Source: an uncultured Granulosicoccaceae bacterium
GTDB lineage: Bacteria > Pseudomonadota > Gammaproteobacteria > Granulosicoccales > Granulosicoccaceae
Direction: 5' to 3'
DNA length: 64,000 nucleotides
NCBI GenBank assembly: GCA_938035525.1
Contig: CALHOI010000035.1
Location: forward strand, 25,023-89,022
Below are positions 24,481 to 33,412 of the stretch, piece after piece. The position numbers and the translations under genes are program-made. Each line of letters begins with the position of its first letter. The stretch's first letter is position 1. A model generated the notes under the pieces. The model saw nothing but the letters and a program-made list of their open reading frames with translations, had not been told where the DNA came from and searched no databases.

Positions 24481-27400
24481 GTGAACATCCCGCCACGCGT
24501 TATAAATTTTGATGATGTCATTGAGCTGTGCGGCTCAGTGGCTACCTCTCGTGGTCGAGTGTACAAAACCAGCGGTGCGGTCAAAGAGCTGGACTGGATA
24601 AGCGACGGCAGCGTGCTGTACAGCACGGTGCAAGGCTCAGAGTCCGAGCCCTACCAACAACGCACGCTCATTGCCGCCCACCGTCTCGATGGCGAATGTT
24701 CTTGCCCGGTCCACTACACTTGCAAACACGTTGCAGCAGCCCTGCTGTGCTGGATTGACAAACAATCCACCAAGCCTTCTGCAGACGATCAAGCACTGCG
24801 TGCCGTTAATCGATGGCTGCAACGGCTGGTTGAGCAAGGCAAGGAAAGCTCTTCACGCAGCGAACACCATGAGCTCGGCGAACCACTGCTGTTTTATCAA
24901 CTCGATAGCAGCGCGCTCACCCAAAGCAAAACCGGTATCACCCTGGAAATTTTGCAAAGCCGGCTATTGAAACGCGGTGGCTATGGCAAAGAAACACCTT
25001 ATCGGTATCACGGTCACTATCACCACCCAGAATGGGTACTTGCCAGTGATCGTTCCATACTCGAACTGGCCGTCGGTCGGCATTCCGATTTCACCTACCG
25101 AACCCTAACCATCGATGGCGACATTGGCCATCTACTCATGGGAAAATTATTAGGCACAAACCGATGCTACTGGGGCAACGACAGAGAAGTCCCATTGCAG
25201 CTGGGCGAGGCAAAGACCTTAACATTCGACTGGGTAGACACCACAGAGGATGCGCTGCAATTACACATCGCCCTACCGGGCGTTGAACATTGGCAGCTTA
25301 TTCCCGCCGACCCACCATGGTATATCGATACCTCAACCATGCACGCTGGCGTTTTACGCAACGTGCCATCGTCAGCCATACTGGGCAATTTAATCAGCGC
25401 ACCCAACTTGCCGCAGGCGCATGCGCAAGCGGTGAGTAATTATTTAGCCTCGCGATTACCCGATGCGGCCTTACCCTTACCAGTCGAACCAAATTTTGTG
25501 CGTGTCGATGTATCACCCGAGCCCATGCTGGTGTTGCACTCACGCGAAGACAGCGCTGATATTCGCGAATTCTACGCATCCATTCGGTTTCGCTATGGAG
25601 AGTACTTACTGCCATTTGATGGCATGGATGCTGAAGCCACATTAGAAGGCAAAACCAGTGACGGTAATCCGCTGATGCTCACCCGAGACCTGGGCGCAGA
25701 AACGCGCTTCTCGGTTGAATTTGGAAAGCGCTTTACCGAATTTGAATCAGCAATTCAAAGCGACCCTAACTTTTTCTCCCGTGCCGATCGCAAACCACGT
25801 GCCCGGGATGTTCAGTCTATTGCACAAGCCTGGCACGGACTGTTGGCACAGCGTCCGGCACTGGAAGCTGAAGGCTGGAAGGTGCAATGCCGTGAGCCGT
25901 TTAACCTGGATTTTAAATCCGTTACTACAATAGAAGCCACGCTTAGCGACAGTACGTCAACCTGGTTTGATATGGCTTTACAGCTCACCCACGACAATCA
26001 AACATTCGACTTACTGCCACTGGTCATTGAATGGCTGCAGTCAGACACGCCAGACCAATCCATTTTGCTGCAAGCCGAAAGCGGACAATGGCTGGAAGTG
26101 GCACCCGAGGTTTTTTCACCCGTGGCCGACACACTGCTTGAACTGTTCGATGACCCATCACAGGGTGATCGTTTTCGTCTGCCGCGCCAACGCGCAACAA
26201 CCCTGGAAGCGCTGGAGCAAACGTGGCAGGACTCAGGCATGAACGTGCGCTGGCACGGTGCTCAGGATATTTTCCAGCTGGCAGACAAACTCAATAACTT
26301 TGAAGGCATTGAAAACCCGGTTATGCCCGATACCCTCAATGCTCGATTACGACCGTATCAACTTGATGGCACTGGCTGGCTAGGCTTTTTGGCCGAGTAC
26401 TCTTTTAACGGCATACTGGCTGACGACATGGGCCTGGGTAAAACCTTACAAACCCTGGCACACATACTTAACGAAATTACGATTGGTCGGCTTGATAAAC
26501 CCACGCTTATCGTGTCTCCAACCAGCTTACTTGGAAACTGGTCACGCGAAGCGGCCCGATTCACACCCAGCTTGCGCACCCAAGTATGGCATGGCAGTGA
26601 TCGTAAGTCTCAAGGCCTGCAACTGGAAAACCTGGACATATTAATTACCAGCTATGCGTTAGTCACGCGGGACATTGACTTACTTAGCGATCAAAACTTT
26701 GGGTTTATTGTGCTCGATGAGTCCCAGGCGATTAAAAACCCAGGTGCTAAAGTGACTCAAGCACTAAAAACACTGGAAATACCACGCAGACTTTGCTTAA
26801 CAGGCACACCACTGGAAAACCACCTGGGCGAGCTGTGGTCACAGTTTGATTTTTTAATGCCCGGCTTGTTCGGCACGCGCAAGCATTTTAATCGTTATTT
26901 TCGCAACCCTATAGAAACCCATAACAATACAGAACGCGCACAACGATTAGCAGAACTGATAAAGCCGTTCCTATTGCGCCGACGCAAGGAACAAGTCGCA
27001 GCCGAGCTTCCACCTAAAACTGAAATCATTCGCGAAGTGACACTCGAAGGAGCACAGGCACGCTTGTACGAAAGTATTCGGGTCACCATGGAACACCGCG
27101 TGCGACAACTACTGGCAGATCGCGGCCTGGCCCGCAGCCATATAGAAATGCTGGATGCGTTGCTAAAGCTCAGACAAACCTGTTGTCACCCAAAGCTTGT
27201 CAAGCTTGACACAGCACGAGGCATTGAACAATCGGCCAAAACCGAATTACTGATGTCAATGCTGCACGAACTCATAGCAGAAGGTAAAAAAATTCTGCTG
27301 TTTTCTCAGTTCACAGAGATGCTGGCTTTAGTAGAGAACGAACTCAATGCTGCCAATATCAGTTACGCCAAATTAACCGGCAGAACTCGCAAGCGTGACG

Positions 27401-27777
27401 AAGTCATTGACTCGTTTCAACATGGCGATGTACCACTGTTTTTAATCAGCTTAAAGGCAGGTGGCACGGGTCTGAACTTGACGGCTGCCGATACGGTTAT
27501 TCACTATGACCCCTGGTGGAATCCGGCAGTTGAAAATCAGGCCAGTGATCGTGCCCACCGAATTGGTCAGACCAAGCCTGTTTTTATCTACAAGTTAGTG
27601 GCCAGCAATACCGTTGAAGAAAAAATCCTGACAATGCAGCAGCACAAACAACAACTGGCAGACCAAACGTTAAATCAAGCTGAACCACAAGCTTTAAGTG
27701 CACTGACTGCAGATGAAATTCTGGCACTTTTTCAGTCCGATGTGATGACTGACTCAGACGACCAATCGGTTGCCTGA
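24481..27777 (+). CDS. SNF2-family ATPase with SWIM zinc finger
   Basis: A 1098-residue Swi2/Snf2 helicase-like protein. The SWIM zinc finger has Cys73, Cys75, Cys81 and His83 (ECSCPVHYTCKH). A long middle region of unclear fold follows, then the ATPase core: Walker A DDMGLGKT (Lys654), the DEAH-box variant DESQ (746-749), LTGTPLEN, LFSQFTEML, GGTGLNL and DRAHRIGQ. Bacterial members (HepA/RapA relatives, SWIM type) are thought to remodel protein-DNA or polymerase complexes. Translation starts at a GTG without an obvious ribosome site, so the start is less sure than the rest. It is single in its neighbourhood, 60 bp after the sulfatase gene. Confidence 0.93.
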   Translation: MNIPPRVINFDDVIELCGSVATSRGRVYKTSGAVKELDWISDGSVLYSTVQGSESEPYQQRTLIAAHRLDGECSCPVHYTCKHVAAALLCWIDKQSTKPSADDQALRAVNRWLQRLVEQGKESSSRSEHHELGEPLLFYQLDSSALTQSKTGITLEILQSRLLKRGGYGKETPYRYHGHYHHPEWVLASDRSILELAVGRHSDFTYRTLTIDGDIGHLLMGKLLGTNRCYWGNDREVPLQLGEAKTLTFDWVDTTEDALQLHIALPGVEHWQLIPADPPWYIDTSTMHAGVLRNVPSSAILGNLISAPNLPQAHAQAVSNYLASRLPDAALPLPVEPNFVRVDVSPEPMLVLHSREDSADIREFYASIRFRYGEYLLPFDGMDAEATLEGKTSDGNPLMLTRDLGAETRFSVEFGKRFTEFESAIQSDPNFFSRADRKPRARDVQSIAQAWHGLLAQRPALEAEGWKVQCREPFNLDFKSVTTIEATLSDSTSTWFDMALQLTHDNQTFDLLPLVIEWLQSDTPDQSILLQAESGQWLEVAPEVFSPVADTLLELFDDPSQGDRFRLPRQRATTLEALEQTWQDSGMNVRWHGAQDIFQLADKLNNFEGIENPVMPDTLNARLRPYQLDGTGWLGFLAEYSFNGILADDMGLGKTLQTLAHILNEITIGRLDKPTLIVSPTSLLGNWSREAARFTPSLRTQVWHGSDRKSQGLQLENLDILITSYALVTRDIDLLSDQNFGFIVLDESQAIKNPGAKVTQALKTLEIPRRLCLTGTPLENHLGELWSQFDFLMPGLFGTRKHFNRYFRNPIETHNNTERAQRLAELIKPFLLRRRKEQVAAELPPKTEIIREVTLEGAQARLYESIRVTMEHRVRQLLADRGLARSHIEMLDALLKLRQTCCHPKLVKLDTARGIEQSAKTELLMSMLHELIAEGKKILLFSQFTEMLALVENELNAANISYAKLTGRTRKRDEVIDSFQHGDVPLFLISLKAGGTGLNLTAADTVIHYDPWWNPAVENQASDRAHRIGQTKPVFIYKLVASNTVEEKILTMQQHKQQLADQTLNQAEPQALSALTADEILALFQSDVMTDSDDQSVA

Positions 27778-27794
27778 GTTTGATTTAACTGTAG

Positions 27795-29177
27795 TTACCC
27801 CTTACTACTACTCGTCTGTGCTTCGTTTGCTTCTCGCTCTCGCGCCTCAAGCTCGGCACGAATAGCCTTGTGCTTGGTTTCGGTAATGGGATAACCACGC
27901 ATCATAAATAAAGCAGTCAGTTTAAATGCTATACATGGCAAGCCGTACAATACCGCCAAGCCTTGTATGGCGTTACCGTCGTTAGCGCCGGTCGCACTAA
28001 AGCCAATAACATCGAGTAACGGAAAGGCGATACCAATAGCCAAAGCAAACGATAACTTTGTTGCTGTTCCCCACAGGGCAAAAAACAATCCCGGTCGCCT
28101 GTAACCGGTTTGCAAGGCGTCCCACTCTATTAAATCTGCGTTGATTGCAGCAGGCAGCACTAAATCGGCGCCAGTAGCAAAGCCTGTCACAATAACAATA
28201 AGATAAAAAATGGTTAGCGAGTTTTCATTTAAAAATGGCGTCCAGATAAAAAACGCTGCGGCCAGAAGAATGGCTACCGTCCAGGTTTGATGCTTACCTA
28301 TACGCTTCGACAATGCCACCCAGAAAGGCACCGAGATAGCTGAACACACAAAATACAAAAACAACATACGCCCTACTGCATCGGCGGCCCCTATAACGTG
28401 GGTAACAAATAAGATAAACAAACTGGCGGGAATAGCATTGCCCACAGCATTGAGAAAAAAGCTGCCCAGCAGTTGACGAAACGGGGTTGGTTTGCTGACA
28501 ACTTGCCAGGCGGCACGCACAGTATTGCCCGGCAATTCTGTGTCTTTGTTATCCGGCACCAGCATCGCGGCTAATGCGGTGGCAACTAGTAAGGTTGCAA
28601 TAACCAACCACGTTACCCCTGCCAACGTTCGACCCAGCTCTGCTGAATCTGAACCAGAGAGCACAACGGCAAACAGCAAGGCTGCCAGAGAACCAGTCAA
28701 CCCAAACGCCACTCTGATTCCGGCAATAGAGCTACGCTCATTGTAGTCTGAACTTAGCTCGGCTCCCCAGGCTCCCATCGGCACGATAGACAAAGTCCCG
28801 GCAATGTATATTGCGATAGTCCAAAGCAACAAATAAGTGGTAGTAACCTGCTCTGGTGGATTGAATAAAAAATAAGTGGACACAGCAATTAACGGCGCTG
28901 CCAGAACCACAAACAATTTGCGCCGACGCCACGCGGTGGGCGTGCGATCAGACAAATAGCCAACAATAGGGTCGGTAATGGTGTCGCACAACCTTGCAAT
29001 GAGCAGCACAACGCCAATGCTGGTTAGGCTTAATCCTGTCGATTCAGCATAAAAGGTTGGCACAAACACTTGCAACGCAATAAAGGCTGCAGCTAGCGGA
29101 AATGCCAAACTGCCGTAAGCTGCAACTATAGTGCGCGATGGCGAGCGCGCTTTGTCTGACGATGGACTGTGTTGCAT
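27795..29177 (-). CDS. MFS transporter of the glycoside-pentoside-hexuronide (GPH) type
   Basis: About 460 residues with twelve hydrophobic segments. Features of GPH symporters are visible: RLCDTITDPIVGYLSDRTPTAWRRRK (loop 2-3) and WGAELSSDYNERSSIAGIR. The supported start is the ATG at 29177 (MQHSPSS); the frame opens two codons earlier at a TTG. The substrate is probably a sugar or glycoside moved with a cation, but no sugar-catabolic gene is adjacent to narrow it. It converges with the SNF2 gene. Confidence 0.88.
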   Translation of the reverse strand: MQHSPSSDKARSPSRTIVAAYGSLAFPLAAAFIALQVFVPTFYAESTGLSLTSIGVVLLIARLCDTITDPIVGYLSDRTPTAWRRRKLFVVLAAPLIAVSTYFLFNPPEQVTTTYLLLWTIAIYIAGTLSIVPMGAWGAELSSDYNERSSIAGIRVAFGLTGSLAALLFAVVLSGSDSAELGRTLAGVTWLVIATLLVATALAAMLVPDNKDTELPGNTVRAAWQVVSKPTPFRQLLGSFFLNAVGNAIPASLFILFVTHVIGAADAVGRMLFLYFVCSAISVPFWVALSKRIGKHQTWTVAILLAAAFFIWTPFLNENSLTIFYLIVIVTGFATGADLVLPAAINADLIEWDALQTGYRRPGLFFALWGTATKLSFALAIGIAFPLLDVIGFSATGANDGNAIQGLAVLYGLPCIAFKLTALFMMRGYPITETKHKAIRAELEAREREANEAQTSSSKG

Positions 29178-29248
29178 AACCAACTTGTTGCCTTAAAAGC
29201 AGAACATCAAAAAAATGCATTACCAAACAAAGTAACTGCATCAAAAAA

Positions 29249-29278
29249 ACGAGTCAAAATAAAACGCGTCAAAATAAA
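29249..29278. repeat. 15-bp tandem duplication
   Basis: Two adjacent copies of ACG(A/C)GTCAAAATAAA with a single mismatch. The second copy overlaps the stop codon of the phospholipase gene. It looks like a small slipped-strand duplication. Confidence 0.6.
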
Positions 29279-30240
29279 TTGGTTAGCGCTATACCTATAC
29301 CAAGTCGCTGTTGAAAGCGATCATAGTCAATCAATGAATCGCCATAGCCATTGAAGTAATGGACCATGCCACGAAACTTTCCTGACAATGGAAACGTAAT
29401 TGTTGTATCGACAGCGCCTTTACCGGTAGCCGGATTGCCTCGAATCAGGCTCGATAGCTCCATAACATCGTTTTTCCACGCAAGTGTTAATTGCGCATTA
29501 CCATAAAAGTCCAGGATATCCGGATTATCATCACCTTCAGCATCTTGCGCATCGCGCTTGGCTTGTTCCGGTATTCGATACCATGGCCTTAAAGTGGCTA
29601 CGAACGAACCTCTTCCATAGATCAGTTCCGCATACACACGGTTCCAGCTTCGTGATAAACCCTGCAATTGGCCGTTGGATTGATGCTCCAAACCAAGCAA
29701 GAGTGCGGTCTTGCCGCCAAAAGGTCCCCACAGCAGCGGCGTTAAATAAAAAACTTCAGGTTGGTAATTGGTTTCGCGAAACGGACTGGACAAAGGGGCA
29801 TTGTAAAGCTGCCACCAGGATTCAATGGTAATGCCAAAAAACAAAGCATCTCCGTCAAACAGCATATCCCTTTGATTGACCTGCGACTTCAAGCTGATTT
29901 GAAAATTAACTTCATAAGGTTTGTAGCTTAAATCGTCAGGCGCATCCTGCTGCGCCAACGCATTTCTATTTACATTGGAGGTGTAGCTAACTGGCAAGAT
30001 AAAATTATGTTTATGGGCCGTGATGACGTAGGGGTTAAACGCATCTTCACGCTCCGCGTCTACCCGTTCGGCAACCACGTCTTCGCCAGGGCCTTCCGTC
30101 TGCGCGCCTGAATGTGGGTGAGCCCAAACAGGGCCGACACACACAGAACAAATTAAAATAAACAGGGCAAACAGACAAAGCGGGCACGGTTTGCCACGCG
30201 TAGATGCGTAAGATCGATTTATCACAAGGTATAAAAACAA
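29269..30240 (-). CDS. pldA: Outer-membrane phospholipase A (OMPLA)
   Basis: An outer-membrane beta-barrel phospholipase that hydrolyses misplaced phospholipids in the outer leaflet. EHQSNGQ contains the catalytic His186 and Ser188, and SRSWN has Asn200; the 14-residue His-Asn spacing equals that of E. coli His142/Asn156. A hydrophobic export signal (LFALFILICSVCVGPVWA) precedes an acidic stretch, and the protein ends in phenylalanine, as barrel proteins do. The start is uncertain: TTG at 30240 or GTG at 30225, with no ATG or clear ribosome site. The length of 323 fits a barrel plus an N-terminal extension. Confidence 0.92.
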   Translation of the reverse strand: MFLYLVINRSYASTRGKPCPLCLFALFILICSVCVGPVWAHPHSGAQTEGPGEDVVAERVDAEREDAFNPYVITAHKHNFILPVSYTSNVNRNALAQQDAPDDLSYKPYEVNFQISLKSQVNQRDMLFDGDALFFGITIESWWQLYNAPLSSPFRETNYQPEVFYLTPLLWGPFGGKTALLLGLEHQSNGQLQGLSRSWNRVYAELIYGRGSFVATLRPWYRIPEQAKRDAQDAEGDDNPDILDFYGNAQLTLAWKNDVMELSSLIRGNPATGKGAVDTTITFPLSGKFRGMVHYFNGYGDSLIDYDRFQQRLGIGIALTNLF

Positions 30241-30362
30241 GTAAAGGAAGGGATTAAGTGTAAGGCATGGTGCCGGCCCTGCACAACAAGACTCGGCACT
30301 GGTTAGTGGTGACGTTGGCAGTGGACGCTAGCACTGGAAGCTAAAGTCCATTTTAAAGTTTT

Positions 30363-31628
30363 TTAGCCGCCACCAAACGGCAGTAGTTGTACCAGACCAA
30401 ATGCAGACGGATATAACCAGGCAATGTCAGTATTCTCATTGGTGTCACCTGGCACACGACCTCTTCCGGCCCAAGCCCATTTGATGTCACGTCTGCCACC
30501 ATCATCGTCGACATTAATCTGGATTTCAAAACCAAATGTTTTACCTACCGGAATCTGTGCGGCAAGCATATCGATGCGTATTTCCCAGGTTGAACGCTGA
30601 CCAAAACAAATGCACGTGGCAAACTCGATGACGTCACTGTCCATGACATCAAATACGACATCTTCCTGAACACTACTACCACGCAAAATTCGCCTGACCT
30701 CAGCATCCAGGCCGCTGTTGTTGTCGGCAAATTGGCCATTGATGTTTGAAGCCAGAGGGATAATGATGTGCAGGTCATCCACCTCATCGTAACCGGTAGA
30801 GTCCGCGCTTAAATTGCCATCGATAAAAATTTCCAGTGAGTCGTCTTCCCAAAACTCAAAACCAGAATCTATTGCTGGAGGACTATCAACGGTAGTGGTT
30901 CGCCCCAGTACAAAGATCGACAAGTATCTGGCATTGTGCATCGCACCCCAGGCGTAATTGACGCTATCGCTCGCATTGCCACCCACCTCATCAACAATAA
31001 GAGAATCGACTAATAGATCGAGGTCATCAACATCCTGAAACTGCCCGAATCCCCAAATATTACTGTCAAAGGCACCATCAATAATGGGAGCTCGATCGAC
31101 GGCGGCAATTTTGACCCTGGGAGCAACATCATCTGTTCCAGGGTCCATAGGATCAAATGGATCGCTGTCCTGCCGGCGCTCATTCAAATTGCTGATTAAA
31201 TCTTTATCGGCATCAAAGACGTCACCTTCGGTTTCGTATCGATCAGCGGTGACATTAAATTCCACTGGTGCGTTCACGTTTGTCGCGACTTCATTGAATC
31301 GTGCCAGCAACAAATTGGTGTTATTTGGCATGACCTCGTTCCACTCCACGGCCAAACTGGCAGTGTCGCTTTGTGCAACCTCGCCTGTTCCAACCCAGCT
31401 ATCACCGTTTTTGGCCATGGTCATAGCCGTTCCGTTTAGAGTTACGGTGAGCCGCAGATCATCTGGATTGATTGCGCGTGTGTTCAGAAACGCAGGCGCC
31501 GCCATAGACACCTTGGTGCTACCCGATGAGTTAACATCAATGGTTGCGGTGTTTTCGCTGCAGGCACCAAGAGCAGACGCTACCAATACAACGGCTGAAA
31601 GCCGCAGACAATAGTTTGGATTTATCAT
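30363..31628 (-). CDS. Exported lipoprotein with CBM9-like domain, unknown function
   Basis: The 421-residue protein has a lipoprotein signal (lipobox LGAC, Cys23) and an N-terminal beta-rich region. An acidic stretch DADKDLISNLNERRQDSDPF resembles thrombospondin type 3 or EF-hand-like calcium loops. A domain from about 180 on begins APIIDGAFDSNIWG and resembles the CBM9-type sugar-binding fold seen in cell-surface proteins. The protein has no recognisable catalytic motif. It follows an exported one-span protein by 85 bp and precedes pldA on the same strand, suggesting a surface-related unit. The CBM9 assignment is by eye. Confidence 0.7.
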   Translation of the reverse strand: MINPNYCLRLSAVVLVASALGACSENTATIDVNSSGSTKVSMAAPAFLNTRAINPDDLRLTVTLNGTAMTMAKNGDSWVGTGEVAQSDTASLAVEWNEVMPNNTNLLLARFNEVATNVNAPVEFNVTADRYETEGDVFDADKDLISNLNERRQDSDPFDPMDPGTDDVAPRVKIAAVDRAPIIDGAFDSNIWGFGQFQDVDDLDLLVDSLIVDEVGGNASDSVNYAWGAMHNARYLSIFVLGRTTTVDSPPAIDSGFEFWEDDSLEIFIDGNLSADSTGYDEVDDLHIIIPLASNINGQFADNNSGLDAEVRRILRGSSVQEDVVFDVMDSDVIEFATCICFGQRSTWEIRIDMLAAQIPVGKTFGFEIQINVDDDGGRRDIKWAWAGRGRVPGDTNENTDIAWLYPSAFGLVQLLPFGGG

Positions 31629-31713
31629 TTCAAGGTTGCTCCACTAACGAATGCGCAAATTATCCTGCGCGACTTATCCTGCTCAAATTTACCTGTTCGA
31701 CTAATCAACTTAA

Positions 31714-32346
31714 TCAGGGCTGCCCGACTATGATCGTGACAGGGCATGCGCCATCAGCACAAGCCGGGGTAGTCGACCCTCCGCCGCCAGAAGACGACGC
31801 AAGTGAGTTGGCTACCAGCCCAAGCACAACAATCCCTACCGTGACATACGCTGCTGTTCTAACAATGTTTCGTTTGGGCTCTTCTTTCACTGGTACAACC
31901 AGCGGTGGGGTAGCCGCTGCTTCTTTGACAGTGATTTCGCGAACCAAAGGATTAAAAGCATAGCCACGCACGGTCCTGTTACCGGCTTTATCTCTGGCCT
32001 GGATGTAGTACTCAATGTTGCGATCACTTGTCGCGTCTGTCGGAACGTGCGCAATATAAGTGGAGGAATACGACACTCGCTTCATTAAAACATTGCTGTA
32101 TGTCGGGTCTTTGGCAAACCGGTAAAACAGACTGACGCTATCAAGCTCATTGTCATCCACCACAGTGGCAAAAAAAGACTGACGTATGCCCGCTTCAACC
32201 GCGCTGACTATTTCATGTTCAATCAATGGCGGCTCTACATCGATAACACCGCCTTGAGCATAAGCTGCGGACATGCCAAGCATGACTTGCGCAACGGCAA
32301 ACCAACAGGCAAACCCAACCTTTAAAAGCTTATTGACCAAAGACAC
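31714..32346 (-). CDS. Exported protein with C-terminal membrane span, unknown function
   Basis: About 210 residues. The chosen start is GTG at 32346, six bases after a strong GGAGG; the frame also opens seven codons upstream at a TTG without support. A signal peptide ends near MSAAYAQ. A beta-rich domain (EIVSAVEAGIRQSFFATVVDDNELDSVSLFYRF, given here only as a landmark region at about residues 35-130) resembles Ig/FN3-like exported modules, with the phrase YYIQARDKAGN typical of such folds. A membrane span (TAAYVTVGIVVLGLVANSLA) and a Gly/Ser tail with two cysteines end the protein. No named family recognised. Confidence 0.65.
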   Translation of the reverse strand: MSLVNKLLKVGFACWFAVAQVMLGMSAAYAQGGVIDVEPPLIEHEIVSAVEAGIRQSFFATVVDDNELDSVSLFYRFAKDPTYSNVLMKRVSYSSTYIAHVPTDATSDRNIEYYIQARDKAGNRTVRGYAFNPLVREITVKEAAATPPLVVPVKEEPKRNIVRTAAYVTVGIVVLGLVANSLASSSGGGGSTTPACADGACPVTIIVGQP

Positions 32347-32577
32347 GAAGGTCCTCCAAAGTAACAACGCTTGCTAACACTGACCTGTAGTTGGCGATTC
32401 TGACTAAAAAAACGCCAGCTTCCAAGTAAAAAGAGCGAGCTGGTAATAATACCGACAGCAACTGGCTCTCGTTCTCGTTAGCAAAATAGCCATTCGGCTG
32501 GGGCTTGACTGGGCCCTGCCACAGACCGCCATGTTACGCGAAGTGCACTCTAACAGGGCTTACTGTACCTCTACCGT

Positions 32578-33327
32578 GTGATATACAGCATATTTGCCTG
32601 CCTTGGGTTTTCCAGAATTGACGATAGTTTGCCAATCGGGCTGCGTTCCATAGGGCTGAGATCGCGGAATGTTACACTTCCCTCAGAATCTGAACAGAGT
32701 GCCCGTTTTGTGAATCGGTACAAACGCTATTTACCCATCGTCGCCTTCGTTCTTGTGTCTCTGGGCGTTGGTTTGGAAAAATTCGGTATAGATCTCGAGG
32801 CTTTGTCTCGTGGGGACTTTGACCGAGTTTTTAGTGGTGAGTCTAACAACCGGTCAAACAGTGGCGGTAATGCGGCTCTGTCAAAAAATGACCACTCCGG
32901 TTCAAAACAGGCTCATCCGAGCACCCCTAAATGGTCATCAACCAACCCTGAAATTAACCTTTGGCATATATTTGAAGGTGAAATTAACAGCAGGGACAAG
33001 CCAACCGGGTATCACTCCAGGCCCGGCGGCAAAGACCCAGCCAATGCCAGGGTGGTATCGCTAAGGGACAAACCAAATGCATTGGGTGTCTATACAGCCA
33101 GCATCGAAGTGCGAGACGGTAACAACTGGAAGCAAAAAACGTCTTCATTTTTTCCTGACAACCTGTCCCGACAGGAAGTCATCGACATTATCGTGCATGC
33201 GTTCAAGAACCAGCAAAGCAATGACGGTGGTAAATGGCGGGGGCCATCGGGGCTTGGATTCACCGTTGAAGGCTGGACCACCAGACAAGGCGGTATCAAC
33301 ACGGCATACCCTATTTATCAACGCTAG
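32578..33327 (+). CDS. Membrane-anchored EndoU-like nuclease domain protein
   Basis: A 249-residue product with one hydrophobic segment (YLPIVAFVLVSLGVGL, about 51-66), a low-complexity Ser/Asn/Gly/Lys linker (about 85-120) and a C-terminal domain resembling bacterial EndoU nucleases. LWHIFEGEIN has His130, TGYHSRPGG has His146, WKQKTSS has Lys185 and Ser189, and NTAYPIY near the end has Tyr244. The His-His spacing of 16, a Lys about 40 residues later with a Ser four further on, and a late Tyr match the His-His-Lys-Ser-Tyr pattern of EndoU/NendoU RNases. The start at GTG 32578 is uncertain. No signal for a large secretion carrier and no obvious immunity gene is adjacent. Confidence 0.65.
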   Translation: MIYSIFACLGFSRIDDSLPIGLRSIGLRSRNVTLPSESEQSARFVNRYKRYLPIVAFVLVSLGVGLEKFGIDLEALSRGDFDRVFSGESNNRSNSGGNAALSKNDHSGSKQAHPSTPKWSSTNPEINLWHIFEGEINSRDKPTGYHSRPGGKDPANARVVSLRDKPNALGVYTASIEVRDGNNWKQKTSSFFPDNLSRQEVIDIIVHAFKNQQSNDGGKWRGPSGLGFTVEGWTTRQGGINTAYPIYQR

Positions 33328-33412
33328 CCCAGCAACCGTCATTTAATTGACATACAAGCTCCCTGGAAACGCGCTGCTTAGGCATGGATGTCGCTTTGTT
33401 TGAGTAATCGAC

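Noticed and set aside
32578..33327. Prophage or T6SS cargo for the EndoU-like gene
   Set aside because: No VgrG, PAAR, Rhs, integrase or phage genes are present nearby, so only an anchored standalone protein can be supported.
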